Of a DNA stretch of 64,000 bases, positions 47,154 to 57,513 are shown piece after piece. A program made the translations under genes and the position numbers. The notes below the pieces were generated by a model. It made no database searches, was not told the DNA's origin, and saw only the letters and a program-made list of their open reading frames with translations. Numbering within the stretch: the stretch's first letter is position 1; every line of letters begins with the position of its first letter. The stretch covers positions 225,001-289,000 of the forward strand of contig WPIO01000160.1 of NCBI GenBank assembly GCA_009760855.2, read 5' to 3'. Source of the stretch: Cristatella mucedo (Eukaryota > Bryozoa > Phylactolaemata > Cristatellidae).

Positions 47154-48054
47154 TCCAATAAATTGCTATATAAACAGTAGCAGTTATTGTTTTATCAAAT
47201 AAATCTTGACCAGATATAACTGGTGAACCTTCTACTAATTTGTTATTTGAAGCAATAATATAACTTCCAAATAACTGAAGTGAATAACTAGCATTTGTTC
47301 CAGCGGGTGGAAGAGGAATTAACATTCTTAGCGATCCATTTGGCGCTGCATACATCGTTGAAATTACAAATAAAGATCTAGGAGGAACTACAATATCACC
47401 AAAATCAGCATTCCATTTTCCTTGATAATTTGTTCCATAAACATTTGTAGATTTCGCTGAATATATTACTCCATTAAATGCTATTCTTGTAACATTTCTA
47501 TCAGATATTCTATTTAGATAACCAAGGTTTACACCATCAGTTGGATTAACAGGATCAATTACAATTTTAATACGATTATTTTGCATATCTAGATTACCAT
47601 TAACTACTACACCATGCAAATAAAGTAAGTTATCATCTATTAATTTCTTATTAGGAACAGTATAATATAAGTCCGGATTTCCACCATCATATGAAACTGT
47701 AGTTCTAATACCACCGTTTGCAATTAGATTTCCTCTAATTGTTCCACGAGTAAGTGGAAGTTTAGTATCAGCATAGTCCTTCGTTGCAGCATCATCACCA
47801 GGATTTATAGGATTAGCAAGATGTACCATTGTAAAATTATTCATATCAGTATCTCCATCATTTGTAGTAGATCCAGAAGTCTTAGTAACAAAGTTTGTAT
47901 CTATATACTTTCTATTTAATGCATCACCAGCATCAACAGAATCACCTAAATTCTTTATAAGATTATTATCCATATTTAGATTTCCACCAAGTATATCTCC
48001 AGTTTTCTTAATACAATTCTTTGATGATTTTTCTCTACTTCTTTTTCCTAACAT
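47143..48054 (-). CDS. Fibre-2: intact tail-fibre-like protein, 303 residues
   Basis: TATAGAAATG precedes the start. The N-terminal stalk has at least three repeats: NLIKNLGDSVDAGDALNRKY, MVHLANPINPGDDAATKDYA and IVIDPVNPTDGVNLGYLN. This is the pattern of phage tail-fibre and short-tail-spike shafts, in which a strand-turn unit ends in DA-x-x-K-x-Y-x-D. The C-terminal half (about residues 190-303) is a different, probably beta-rich domain (LPPAGTNASYSLQLFGSYII) likely to be the binding head. The gene is intact and the strongest member of the array. In the virion it would be a trimeric surface spike binding a cell receptor; this is inferred from the repeats, not shown. Confidence 0.75.
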   Translation of the reverse strand: MLGKRSREKSSKNCIKKTGDILGGNLNMDNNLIKNLGDSVDAGDALNRKYIDTNFVTKTSGSTTNDGDTDMNNFTMVHLANPINPGDDAATKDYADTKLPLTRGTIRGNLIANGGIRTTVSYDGGNPDLYYTVPNKKLIDDNLLYLHGVVVNGNLDMQNNRIKIVIDPVNPTDGVNLGYLNRISDRNVTRIAFNGVIYSAKSTNVYGTNYQGKWNADFGDIVVPPRSLFVISTMYAAPNGSLRMLIPLPPAGTNASYSLQLFGSYIIASNNKLVEGSPVISGQDLFDKTITATVYIAIYWNAF

Positions 48055-48056
48055 TT

Positions 48057-48596
48057 CTATACAATACTAACAATAAAATATATAAAAGTAATTCCACTAG
48101 CAACTGTAAACTTATTAATAGCATATATACATGTCCCATCGATGGAAATTATTAAAACTACTGTTCCACTTACACCATAAACATACACCATAGTATTATC
48201 ACTAGTTAACTCTACATACGAATTAGTTGTATTAGTTGCATACATAGTATTAGATGCCATACTAAAATTAGGTAATACTCCTGGAAAGAATGTTTTAAAA
48301 TTAGTATTGTATGCTTCTATTTTTCCAGTAGCTGCAACAACAGGTATATCACCAGGTGTATTTTGTTTAGGTTGAAATGCATTACCTGTACTTCCATTAG
48401 CAGTAACACTTAGAGCTAACATATCGAGATAGAATATACTTGGATAAGTGCCATTCCAACCTAAGTATTTAAATGTTACTTGTTTATTAGCATCAACGTA
48501 TTGCTTTGTTGTTACATCAGAAACTTTTACATTAATGATATTCTTATTTCCCATATCAATACTTGCCATTGCTTTACCTTGAAATACTGCTGCCAT
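48057..48596 (-). CDS. Fibre-3: short tail-fibre-like protein, 179 residues
   Basis: One clear repeat stands at the N-terminus (ASIDMGNKNIINVKVSDVTT followed by KQYVDA), then a beta-rich C-terminal domain including GWNGTYPSIFYLDMLALSV. The frame is open throughout. It ends two bases before the start of fibre-2. The short stalk and different head suggest a spike of another specificity. Confidence 0.65.
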   Translation of the reverse strand: MAAVFQGKAMASIDMGNKNIINVKVSDVTTKQYVDANKQVTFKYLGWNGTYPSIFYLDMLALSVTANGSTGNAFQPKQNTPGDIPVVAATGKIEAYNTNFKTFFPGVLPNFSMASNTMYATNTTNSYVELTSDNTMVYVYGVSGTVVLIISIDGTCIYAINKFTVASGITFIYFIVSIV

Positions 48597-48632
48597 ACTT
48601 TTAAGTAATCCATAGTTTTTAACTTTATAAGG

Positions 48633-49254
48633 TCATAAATCTGAATATACAGTTCCATCTGCTGAATCACCAGATATACCAAAAACATTCTCACAATTCA
48701 ATTGTGATTTCATTACTGCTCCACTCTTTGGTAACAAATCAGTTAGAGCTGATACTTTTGCTATTTCTCCTGAAGGATTGCTAATGACATTGTTACCAAC
48801 ACTTGAAGTAAGTGCATAATCTAGTCTTATAGCATCACCACTGTTAACAGGAAATCCCAAGTTAGTTATCTTTTTCAGCGGTCCTGAACTGCTACTTCTA
48901 TGCTACTCACTACCTCAACTGCTCTCCTGACTCTGCTATGCTTCCCACTTTCTCTTTGTTGAGTGAGACGATGTCTGTTGGCTACCGAATGTGTACCGAA
49001 AGCCGCTTAGGCTGTGAGTGCGCTATACAAAACTCTCCTGCGTAACACCCACATGGTCTTTATGACTTTGTGGAGTTACAGATGGAGATACATTACATTA
49101 CATTCTATTATTATTTGCATCAAGCTTCACTTTACAGCAAATGTAAAGTGCCTAGAGAGAGATTAAGTTCTCTGAGGGCGCTTTGTGAATTATTATTATT
49201 AGTAGTAGTAGCAGTAGTATAAATATTACCATTGACTTTTCCAACTTTTTCCAT
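48633..49254 (-). pseudogene. Fibre-4: tail-fibre-like protein split by LINE tails
   Basis: The start (MEKVGKVNGNIY at 49,254) is followed directly by LINE sequence. Beyond it the protein resumes with KKITNLGFPVNSGDAIRLDY, a typical fibre repeat, and ends in a short Ser-rich part with a TAA. CTATAAGTA precedes the ATG. The C-terminal head is short or missing. The insertion makes this copy nonfunctional. Confidence 0.6.
48873..49215 (+). mobile_element. LINE-B 3' tail followed by LINE-A solo tail
   Basis: Bases 48,873-49,110 match the 3' end of LINE-B, ending GATACATTACATTACATT. Bases 49,120-49,215 match the LINE-A terminal hairpin with an ATTATTATTAG tail. Both are in plus orientation inside fibre-4. 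Two insertions at one site, or one chimeric transcript, would explain them. Confidence 0.85.
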
Positions 49255-49468
49255 TACTTATAGCGTAGTATAATGTTCCATCAACTCTTATTTGTCTATA
49301 CCCAGTTTGATTTATTGCATCAGCCTCAATTCCAGCTTTTGCAGATCATCTTCTATCAACTTTCCAGATAAATTTTCCTGTTATTGCATTGTAATCCAAT
49401 AATTCAAGAACTCTATATCTCAATTGAGCAGCTTCATCAACTTTAGTCTTAAAAACTTCATCTGACAT
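49226..49468 (-). pseudogene. HNH-endonuclease-like N-terminal domain
   Basis: TATAGAAAAATG precedes the start, which reads MSDEVFKTKVDEAAQLRYRV. Then come LLDYNAITGKFIWKVDRR and, after an in-frame TGA, KAGIEADAINQTGYRQIRVD and GTLYYA. This is the order seen at the N-terminus of many phage HNH homing endonucleases (L-x-Y-x-x-x-T-G-x-F-x-W, then G-Y-x-x-I-x-x-[D/N]-G). The His-rich catalytic part is not present; the frame ends soon after and overlaps the fibre-4 start. Confidence 0.45.
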
Positions 49469-49519
49469 TTTTCTATACAATTTTTTCATCTGTTTAAAAT
49501 ATTTTATTATATATAGAAA

Positions 49520-50267
49520 ATGACATATCAAGAAGTCAACCTATTACTACCTGACAATCAAGTAAAACTAATACATAAATCAATGGGACCTATATCTATT
49601 TGATCGAAACACACTGACCTTTCTGGAAGTATTCCCATTCTTATCACTAATACTCAACTAAACAAAATAGAAAAAAAGTAAAGCAAAAGCTATCGGTTTA
49701 CAACTAAACTTATCTCTTAAACAATTAAAAGCAAATAGAAGAAATGCCTCAGGTATCGTAGATATAATAAATAAATTATCAGGTGGAAGAGAATTTTACT
49801 TAAAACTACCAAAAGACGTAAAGAGTGAATTTCTTCCTGGTAGAAGTTTCAATGATACAGGAGCTTACTCATTTGCAGGTCCAGGCACAAAATTCAGAAA
49901 ACGTTTAGATGAGGGTTGTGAGGGTGTGAATTCTCTTGACAGAGCTACATTAGTCAACGATAGTCTTTACACTGAGACAACACCTAATCAGGAACCAAAA
50001 AGAACAGAAATAAGAAACTTATCAGATTTAGTTCTTGATGAGAGTGCTGCACGTATTGCACTTGATCCAAAGCAACCTAGTTACGTTAGAGAAGATGCAA
50101 AAACGGTTGCAGCAATAATGTCGGCAAAAGCAAAGTTAGGTTTAGGTATTGGTGCTTCTATTTTAGATAGTAAATTCGCAATGAAATTCTTAAAAGATAA
50201 AGTAAGCAATCCGTCAAGTATAAGTAATATAACTATTTATGCAAAGACTCTTGATGATAAGATGTAA
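49520..50267 (+). pseudogene. PLA2-like (parvovirus VP1-type) protein with a basic N-terminus
   Basis: TATATATAGAAAATG marks the start. The N-terminal part (MTYQEVNLLLPDNQVKLIHK) is broken by a TGA and a frameshift, then LSLKQLKANRRNASGIVDII. The middle carries YSFAGPGTKFRKRLDEG and NSLDRATLVNDSLY, the layout of the parvovirus-type phospholipase A2 domain (GPG calcium loop, then HDxxY). The catalytic His is Asn here. The rest is helical with an Ala/Gly-rich stretch near the end (AIMSAKAKLGLGIGASILDS). Related domains in parvoviruses help virions leave endosomes. With Asn in place of His, catalysis is not expected. Confidence 0.6.
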
Positions 50268-50339
50268 TATATAAGTAAAAAAAGATGTAGAACTAATTTT
50301 TTTATTTGGTTTTATTTGTCTTTATTTTTGATAAGTTTT

Positions 50340-50840
50340 TTAGTATCTAATAATCTGCAAGATTGAATTTATCCTGTCATTGTTTTTATCTATATTATAA
50401 ACTTTAACTTGATCAATCTTCAATCTAATATTAAGTCTTTCTTCTGAGTTATAAGTATCTTTAGTCACATATGATCCATCAAGAATTCCAGTAACAGCAA
50501 AGTCATTTCCAAACTTTTGAATTATTCCAGCAACACTATTAAATTTAATTTGTTCTTTTGATCAAAGAATATACTTAGTTTATTACCAAATGCAATTATA
50601 ATACCAATAGTTAAACGAGCACTCATATCATAACCACTATATTCAAGCTTCATACATGCTCTATTAGCAATATCTTCAAGCACAGGTCTCATATCATCTG
50701 TAATATACATCCATGCATTTAAGTAAGGCTTAGAATCTTTACTAATTTTCTCTTCAATGTGAATGTGTGCTTGTTTTCCTTTAGGAATTACGACTGCAGT
50801 ATTTTTAAGTACAACGAATTTTGTTATTCTCCGTTTGCAT
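50340..50840 (-). pseudogene. Hypothetical element protein, about 165 residues
   Basis: TATTTTAGGAATG precedes the start. After a frameshift near the start the protein reads FVVLKNTAVVIPKGKQAHIH and DDMRPVLEDIANRACMKLEY. A second frameshift near 50,545 leads to KFGNDFAVTGILDGSYVTKD and a TAA. No family recognised; beta-rich composition. It lies downstream of the protease on the same strand. Confidence 0.5.
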
Positions 50841-50904
50841 TCCTAAAATAGGAAAAAAATGTTTAAATTAAATTAATAATTCCATCGTCGATCCAAAATC
50901 TGAT

Positions 50905-51285
50905 TATTGCATTAGTTTTGAGAAGATTAGACACCTTCTTCCACAATCTGTTTGACTATATTCTTGTAACCTAAATATCTGAAATGTTGGTATAACACCA
51001 AAATAACTTCTGGCACAGGTGGTGCGCCGAATGAATCGAGGTAAAAACATTTGTTTCCTTCTTTTTTTCAGTGCTACCCAGTGATATATTGCTTTTTGTG
51101 AATCACCAGTATTAAAAATAAGACATTCATTTCTTAATGGTTTTGTTAGTTTATCTCTTGCAAAGACGCCTCTAAAGATTTTTATATCTAATTCTTGTAT
51201 ATAATTATTTATTTCTATATCAGTTAAAGGTGATGATTTTACTTTTTTTTAATTTTTCAACAGTCTTTTTTAGTTCTGCAATCAT
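50905..51285 (-). pseudogene. Adenain-like cysteine protease
   Basis: In three reading frames one sees LTDIEINNYIQELDIKIFRG, YHWVALKK (catalytic His), FYLDSFGAPPVPEV (catalytic Asp) and QTDCGRRCLIF (Gln and nucleophile Cys). This order is that of the adenovirus-type maturation protease found in Polintons and virophages, which cleaves capsid precursors. Frameshifts lie near the start (A-run), in the middle and before the Cys motif. The catalytic residues survive but the gene is broken. It lies between the zinc-ribbon gene and the 50,340-50,840 gene. Confidence 0.65.
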
Positions 51286-51341
51286 TTGTTCTTTATCTCC
51301 TGAGCCACTATATAAACTATATATACTATATATATATACCA

Positions 51342-51764
51342 CTATATATATATACTATATATATATATATCAGTACTACGTAAGAATTTTTTACTAAGTG
51401 CATTTGATATTGCTGCAAAGAGTGCAGGTGTTGGAACAGATTCTCCTCTACTTACTTGTTTTCTACCTCTACCTACTAGATATCTATCTGAATCTTTATT
51501 AAGAATATTTATCTTTCCTATCTTCTTATGTAATTCATCAAGAACACCTGATCCTTTACTTACTTGATGTCTACCAGAACCAACTGTCGTTGAACCAACT
51601 GTCATTGAATCACTTCTCAATTTAACAAACTCTGACTTCTTGCTATCACAATTAGTACAAACACATTTAAGCGTTCCTCTCATTCCTTTCGTACTATCTA
51701 CTTCTACATATTCTTCATGGAGTGTATCAGTTTGTTTTTTACACTTCAAACAATATATTTCCAT
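51342..51764 (-). CDS. Zinc-ribbon protein (DUF5679-like)
   Basis: The probable start is MEIYCLKCKKQTDTLHEEYV at 51,764. Two Cys pairs (CLKC and CTNC, with a third Cys at KCVC) about 35 residues apart form a zinc ribbon like that of short viral DUF5679 proteins. The remainder is basic and Ser/Gly-rich with two copies of a GRxxVSxG/GRKQVSRG motif (GSGRHQVSKGSGV and GRGRKQVSRGESV). The C-terminus runs into an AT microsatellite. It is divergent from the ATPase gene with only 21 bases between the start codons. Confidence 0.6.
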   Translation of the reverse strand: MEIYCLKCKKQTDTLHEEYVEVDSTKGMRGTLKCVCTNCDSKKSEFVKLRSDSMTVGSTTVGSGRHQVSKGSGVLDELHKKIGKINILNKDSDRYLVGRGRKQVSRGESVPTPALFAAISNALSKKFLRSTDIYIYSIYI

Positions 51765-51785
51765 ATCTATTATAATATAGAAAAA

Positions 51786-52454
51786 ATGTCTTTGCAAGTT
51801 AGAGCATTCAATTTTGGACAAGATATAGATACTGGACATAAAGAACCGTTACCCAAAGTTCCAATTAGAGCATTAGTGCTTGGACCAAGTGGAACAGGTA
51901 AATCACAGTTAGTAGTGAACTGGATATTTTATGGTATGCTTAACTATGATACTTGTACTATTGTTGCTTCAAGTTTAGATCAAAAGTTATATCGTGGTCT
52001 TATGACAATGACTAAAGAAAAACCTGCTTACGTTTGGGCTAATGGAATTGATAATAAGCCAGAAATTGATTCTTATAAGAATTGTAAGAATGTTGTTGTA
52101 TTAGATGATTTAACGACTGAAGATCAATCTAAGATATAAGATTATTTTACTAGAGGAAGACTTAAAGGATTGAACATATTCTATCTTGCTCAAGGATTTA
52201 CTAATATTCCTAGAAGATAAATAAGAAACAATATAAATATGATAATAATCTTTAAACAAAAAATTACTCATATGGAATACATTCGGGATTTTTTTTATGG
52301 TGATATTGATTAGAAAATCTTTAAAGAATGGGTTAACTCCTGCACCAGAAACAGATATAGTTATTGTGTTATTGATCAAACTAAAACAGAATCAGGAGGA
52401 AGATTTTGGTCAGTTGATATAACAGGCAAACAATTAAAAACTATTTTTAATTGA
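51786..52454 (+). pseudogene. A32/FtsK-type genome-packaging ATPase
   Basis: TATAGAAAAAATG marks the start. A Walker A motif (VLGPSGTGKSQLVVNW) stands near residue 32-46 and a Walker B-like stretch (NVVVLDDLT) near residue 105. The family motif DYFTRGRLKGLNIFYLAQ follows with its glutamine sensor. Two in-frame TAA (52,137-52,139 and 52,218-52,220), a frameshift at an A7 run (about 52,258-52,264) and one TAG (52,312-52,314) interrupt it. It ends in TGA. In Polintons this ATPase pumps DNA into the capsid. Confidence 0.8.
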
Positions 52455-52466
52455 ATATAGGAGAAA

Positions 52467-53208
52467 ATGATTAATGGTAAAATATGTGCTAGCAAGAACA
52501 GACCATACAAAGGAAGTGTTCAAGAAGCAATAGATTTAGAGAGTAAACTTGTTAGTTTAGAAAATTTACGTGTTGCTGAAAAACTTGATAATTCTCAAGA
52601 GATGCAAAGGATTGAAGCAGAAATGCATGCAAGAGATAGAGTTGAACATGAACTAAATGGACGTGTTATAGAGAAATCAACTGATAACTCTGGTAATATT
52701 GTTATTAGTAAATTAAAAAGAGTTAGACCATCATTTGCAATTCAAATGGAACGAAAAGAAGGCATACAAAAAGCATTAGGTTATGATGTTACTGAATATG
52801 GAGATAAACTGAAACGTTTGATGAATAATATGGATTTAGATTATAAAGACCAGTTTAAAAATATGATAGAATTTAAAGAAGAAATGAAAAGAGTATTAGA
52901 TGAAGCAAAGAGAGCTATTGAAGAGAAATCACACCAGATATTTCAAGAGCGTTTTCAAGAGCAATTACTGCGTTCAATAAAAAGAAACCAAAAAAGCACT
53001 TAATTTAATTAATAATGCAATTACAAATGCTCCTAATAATGAAACAATGAAATATCGAAAATATACTAGACATTTTATTTCTGAAATCCTTAATGTTAAT
53101 CCTTCTACAGGAACTAGAAGAGTAAAAAGAGTTAAAGCAAGAGTTATTCCAGATGTTGAACATCTTGCAATAGAAGCTCCTCAAAGTGAACCTGTTCCTC
53201 AAAGTTAG
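52467..53208 (+). pseudogene. Coiled-coil hypothetical protein
   Basis: It starts 12 bases after the ATPase stop with TATAGGAGAAAATG. The product is rich in Glu, Lys and Arg with heptad-like stretches (LESKLVSLENLRVAEKLDN, FKEEMKRVLDEAKRAIEE). A frameshift near 52,925 moves the end into a basic region (TGTRRVKRVKARVIPDVE) that closes with PVPQS and TAG. It may be a structural or core protein. No family recognised. Confidence 0.55.
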
Positions 53209-53241
53209 AAAGACGTAATTATTAGTATTACAAAAGGTGAG

Positions 53242-54482
53242 ATGAGTAAAAAGTTGAGGGAATTACTAAATAGTCTTAATGAAAGTAACAAAGAGTTACA
53301 TGAAGGAGGTATTTGCAATATTTATACTCAGTTATATTCTAAACCAAGTAAATCACTTAATGAAAGTAAAATTGTTGATTATCTTGGAGATAAATTCAAT
53401 CCAAAACAAGGACAAGGAATAGAGATAGCTCCACTGTTTGTAAAAAGTGAAAAAGAAGTAGTTGATGAACTTGATCTATGGTTAAGTGAACTAGCAGCCG
53501 GAAATAGAGGTGTAATACCTTCAATCAGTTCTGCTGTTGATTACCTTGCTAAATCTCAAAAAGCACCAAAAAATATGTTGCAAATATATAGAATAAATAG
53601 AAAAAATATATATATGGAAATAAGTGACTTGGTAAAAATTGCTAGTGATATATTAAAAAGTCTTGAAAGCATTATAAAAACTAGTCAAGCAAGTAAAGAA
53701 GGATACGTTTTTATTATAACTGGAATTACTAATCCAATCAGAGCTAGATTTAATACACCAATATTATTAAGCGGCAAAAACTTTGATTTGTTTTAAGAAA
53801 TTCGATGCAACTAACTCTATCAGAAATGTAATTGAAACTAATAATTCTTTGGTTTATAGAGTTACTGGTGGTTCAGAACAAACTATAAAATTAAGTCCTG
53901 GAATATATGGTGGTACAACTGATGATATAAATGTTGGAATTGCTGATACAATTAATAATTCAATTACACAATCTGGAGCAAAAATTGATAAGTTTCAAAT
54001 GGGTCTTGATACTGCAACTTCAAAGTCATGGATTAAATTACCTGTTGGGTGGTCATTCCTTGCAAGTAAATCTACTCTTTCTACTATGTTAGGATTTACT
54101 TCTGCTGCTTATACTACACTATCTGCTGCTGACTTTGCTAAGATGTATCCTGGTATTACACCTGTTGTTTGTACACCTAACACTAAGGTTGATTCTGAGA
54201 ATGAAGCGTTTGTTACTAATATTGATTTTATAGTTATAGATTGTTATATGGTTGCAAGTGGAACTAGTTTTATAAATGGAACGGAATCACAAGTACTAGC
54301 TAGTTTTCCTTATGATGCCTGTCCATGGACTTTGATGATTTATGAGCCAAAACTATTTGATACCATAATGTTGCTAATGATTCTATTTCTCATATACTAA
54401 TTACCATTACTGATCACAACCAAAATCTAATAGATTTTAATTCTCAAATATTACAGTTGCTATAGAAATTATGGAAGTTTAG
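53242..54482 (+). pseudogene. Minor-capsid (penton-like) protein A
   Basis: The N-terminal part (MSKKLRELLNSLNESNKELH) is charged and helical. After a one-base insertion in a T4 run near 53,793 the frame continues with LVYRVTGGSEQTIKLSPGIY, LPVGWSFLASKSTLSTMLGF and later an FDTI-type segment. A second frameshift near 54,370 leads to a C-terminus ending TVAIEIMEV and TAG. The layout (P-G-x-Y near the start of the domain, a conserved L-G-F, and a terminal D-x-N-x-x-x-x-x-F strand) resembles Polinton minor capsid proteins. The assignment rests on pattern and context. Confidence 0.5.
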
Positions 54483-54490
54483 CATAGCAA

Positions 54491-55390
54491 ATGTCAATAA
54501 GATTAACCGGAACAAGTAGTTCAAGAGTCAAAACATAATCTCCACCTATAATGCTTGGATCTGATTCGGGATATAATAAAATTGGATTGCGCCGAGTATA
54601 GTTCACTTATGCTAATAAAGTAGTATTAAATATATTTAAAGAATATAATGATAAACTTTGGTTTAAGTGGTCAATGACTGATGTATCAGCTGATTATATT
54701 ACAATTGCTCCTGGTTGTTATGATTCAGATATAATAACTCCTGCACTAAATAGAGGATTATCAGATCCACAACTAAAAATCATTGCTGCTCCAAGTGGGC
54801 CAACAACGTCAAAAATTATTGCTTTTTATGATATTACTAAAAGAAATAGTACAAGTATAAAATTTAGCGTTGATACAGACGATAGAGTTATCATGCGAAA
54901 ATTTGGTGATTATGTTGTTTTTCTTGGAAGCAATTCTAATTCTGCTGTGAATTCAATAGGAGATACTCTTGGTTTTAATTCAAATCAACAAGGAACATTT
55001 GATAGTGCTCTTGTAGGTGGAACACATTATGAAGCAATAGAAAAAGCAATGCACTTTGCCGGGATCTTTAAAGCATCGAATAAGATGGTATTGCCAGATA
55101 ATAAAGGAATAAGGCGGATAAGTGTTGATTGTGACTTAGTTGATCCTTTTAAGAATTATGTTGAAAGAAGAAAAGGAGTATTAGAACAATGTACTTCTTT
55201 ATATATTATAGATTTTGATGATATTAGTCCAGGTGAAAAGGTTGACTTACATATAATGAATGTATTATATCCACCAACACGAGGTGATGTAGATGGAATA
55301 AGGAGTTTTAAGATAAGTTTAACAGACCAAAATGGAGATTCTGTCAATGTAATCACTGATGTAGTTGCAACAATAGAGATTTCAAAGTAA
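54491..55390 (+). pseudogene. Minor-capsid (penton-like) protein B, paralog of A
   Basis: A start at 54,491 (CATAGCAAATG) is in the same frame as the long open part. Two in-frame stops, TAA at 54,536-54,538 and TAG at 54,599-54,601, interrupt the first 40 codons. The remainder is open for 238 residues: DYITIAPGCYDSDIITPALN, FGDYVVFLGSNSNSAVNSIG followed by DTLGFN, and the C-terminal SLTDQNGDSVNVITDVVATI. The order P-G-x-Y, L-G-F and terminal strand matches protein A, so the two are tandem paralogs. Probably a single-jelly-roll vertex or minor capsid subunit. Confidence 0.5.
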
Positions 55391-55399
55391 TATAGAGCA

Positions 55400-56025
55400 A
55401 TGGGTAGCCATGCAAGTGTTGTTCATCATAGAATACATGGAGGCAAATATCGTGGATCTGGAGCAAAATTTGATAATGCTCTTGATATATTTAATCAAGT
55501 TTTCGGTACTACAAGTAAAGATGTCGATGCAGGATTAACGATCGTTAACAAAGGTATTAAAATGCATCAAGCAAGAAAACTTACTGAACTACAAACAAAG
55601 AAAGAAAAGATAGACCAAGATTATGCAATGAGACGAAGAGAGATGTATGATAAACTTGAAGAAGAAAAAAGAAGGAAAAGAACTTGAATACGAGCTTGAA
55701 AGGAAAAAAAAGATGAAGACTATGATAGAAAGATGAAAGGAGATGGATCTTCAACTAAAGAAAGTTATGCTTGAACAGGTTACTAAGGAAAAATCTAAAA
55801 AAGGTAGAAAGGCAAAGATAGAGGAAGATCCAGAAGTAGAAGAATATTCAGAGACTCTTAAAGAGAATGATCCTAAAGCATATAAAGAAATAGAGAAAGT
55901 AATTAACACTAAAGTTGATACTCATACATCTCCTAAACTTGATGAATATGGTGGAAACATGATGAAAAAAATAGAAGCTGAATTATATATCCAAAGTAAG
56001 AAATCATTTTTAGTTTTTTATATAG
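55400..56025 (+). pseudogene. Probable N-myristoylated coiled-coil protein
   Basis: TATAGAGCAATGG precedes the start. MGSHASVV fits the N-myristoylation rule (Gly2, Ser6). A short Gly-rich N-terminus is followed by a long charged coiled coil (KLTELQTKKEKIDQDYAMRR). Frameshifts near 55,680 and an in-frame TGA near 55,736 interrupt it. The rest is Lys/Glu-rich. A lipidated virion protein that touches membranes is plausible, but is inference from the N-terminus only. Confidence 0.5.
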
Positions 56026-56032
56026 AGAAGAA

Positions 56033-57500
56033 ATGGCAAGTCCACCTATCGATAGTATACTCGAACTTGGAGATCCTGAGTTTCCTAATTATAAACTGAG
56101 AGATTATCAATTTGAGAGTTTTATCAAACTAATGGTAACGAAACTGATAGTATTGCAATTAAACTAGTTACATTCATTATACCTGGTGAACAACAAACGT
56201 ACTATGTCCTATCTTATGGTTATCTTTTACTTGAAGGTCAATTACAAGCACAAACTGCTGCTGGTGGAGCTTTTGGAGCTCCCTCAAGAACTCTTTCTGT
56301 TGGCCTCGTTAACAATGCTGGTGCGTGGATGTTTAATAGTATGAGAGTTAGACTTGGTGCAGAAGAAATTGAAAGCCTTCCTCTTGCACAAGGCGTTGTA
56401 AGTGTTTCAACACTAATGGGACTATTGTGTTATCCAAATGATTATAATAGAACTGAAGGTCCTGCTACTGGATGGAGGAAAGATGAAGCTAGTTCTGTTG
56501 ATGATATGGTTCTAACTGATCCATATACTAGCCCTGCTGCTTCTGGAAATACTGCCTCAAATATTGGATTTTTAGTTAGAAGAGATATTATAAATAACAA
56601 TGTTGATGAGGTTGGAAGTTTTGGTATTGCACTTCCTCTATCTCGAATTTCTGGTTTTTGTGCTGATATGAATAAATTTCTTTATAATATTCCATTTATT
56701 CTTGAAATGACAAGAGTTGGTGGATTAGATAGAGATGCTATTATGACTGGAACATTTGTTAGTGCTACAAATTTTATGAAAAGCAGAGATGCTGTTGGTG
56801 CTGTTGCTGATGGTACTTGGAATGCATTCAACATCGCAATGACAAAAATGCGACTTGTTGTTCCATGTCTAACACCAAAAGAAAGTATTCAAAGAGCACT
56901 TGCTGATATCTCAAGAAAGAGATCAAAGAAAATAAGACTTAACTACCGAGTTCTCCGTTAGGAAAACGTTACTATAACATCTCTCAATCAAGCAACTAAA
57001 TTCACTAAAACTCTATCAGTACGAAATACAATTGATAAAGTTAGATGGTTGATTGTTGCAGGTCAAAACTATAATAAATATGATAGTTACACTGGTAATC
57101 CTTGTAATTACAATTATTGTGATATTAAGAGTGTTACTGTACTTGCTAATGGATCTAAACAATATCTTTCAGTTGCAAGATCGTGTGATCCCAGAAAAGG
57201 AAAATATGCGCCATCTTACATGGACTTCACGACTTTTAGAAAACGATATCTTGGTCTTAATGAGGTTACTTAACCGGTTGGTGTTACTTTTCCTGAGTGG
57301 ATGACACTTCACCCTATTCACGTTATTGATCTTCAATACAACGATGAGCCACTTAAGGAAACTTCTCGACTTGATGTTACTGTTGAGTTTAATACTAATG
57401 CTGCTAATTTTATGCCTGCTAGTGGTATTTCAATTCATTACTTGACTATTTGTGAGAACAGTGCTGAACTAACTTCTAATAGAAGTGGGGCTAATTTAAC
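56033..57500 (+). pseudogene. Major capsid protein candidate (double jelly roll)
   Basis: TATAGAGAAGAAATGG marks the start (MASPPIDSILELGDPEFPNY). A frameshift near 56,115 leads into one long frame: GAWMFNSMRVRLGAEEIESL, GLLCYPNDYN, LPLSRISGFCADMNKFLYN then IPFILEMTR. It has one in-frame TAG (56,959-56,961) and one TAA (57,271-57,273), and stays in frame to about 57,500 through TFPEWMTLHPIHVIDLQYND. About 480 residues, just before the exonuclease. Size, position after minor-capsid genes and beta-rich character fit the Polinton hexon. No lesion-free capsid can be made. Confidence 0.6.
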
Positions 57501-57513
57501 TTGCACCAAAGGA

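Noticed and set aside
51300-51370. Possible C-terminal extension of the zinc-ribbon protein (Ile/Tyr repeats)
   Set aside because: It is translation of a (TA)n tract and probably reflects loss of the true stop.
53206-53208. TAG counted as an internal stop joining two genes
   Set aside because: The next gene has its own ATG 34 bases later, so this TAG is more simply the end of the coiled-coil gene.
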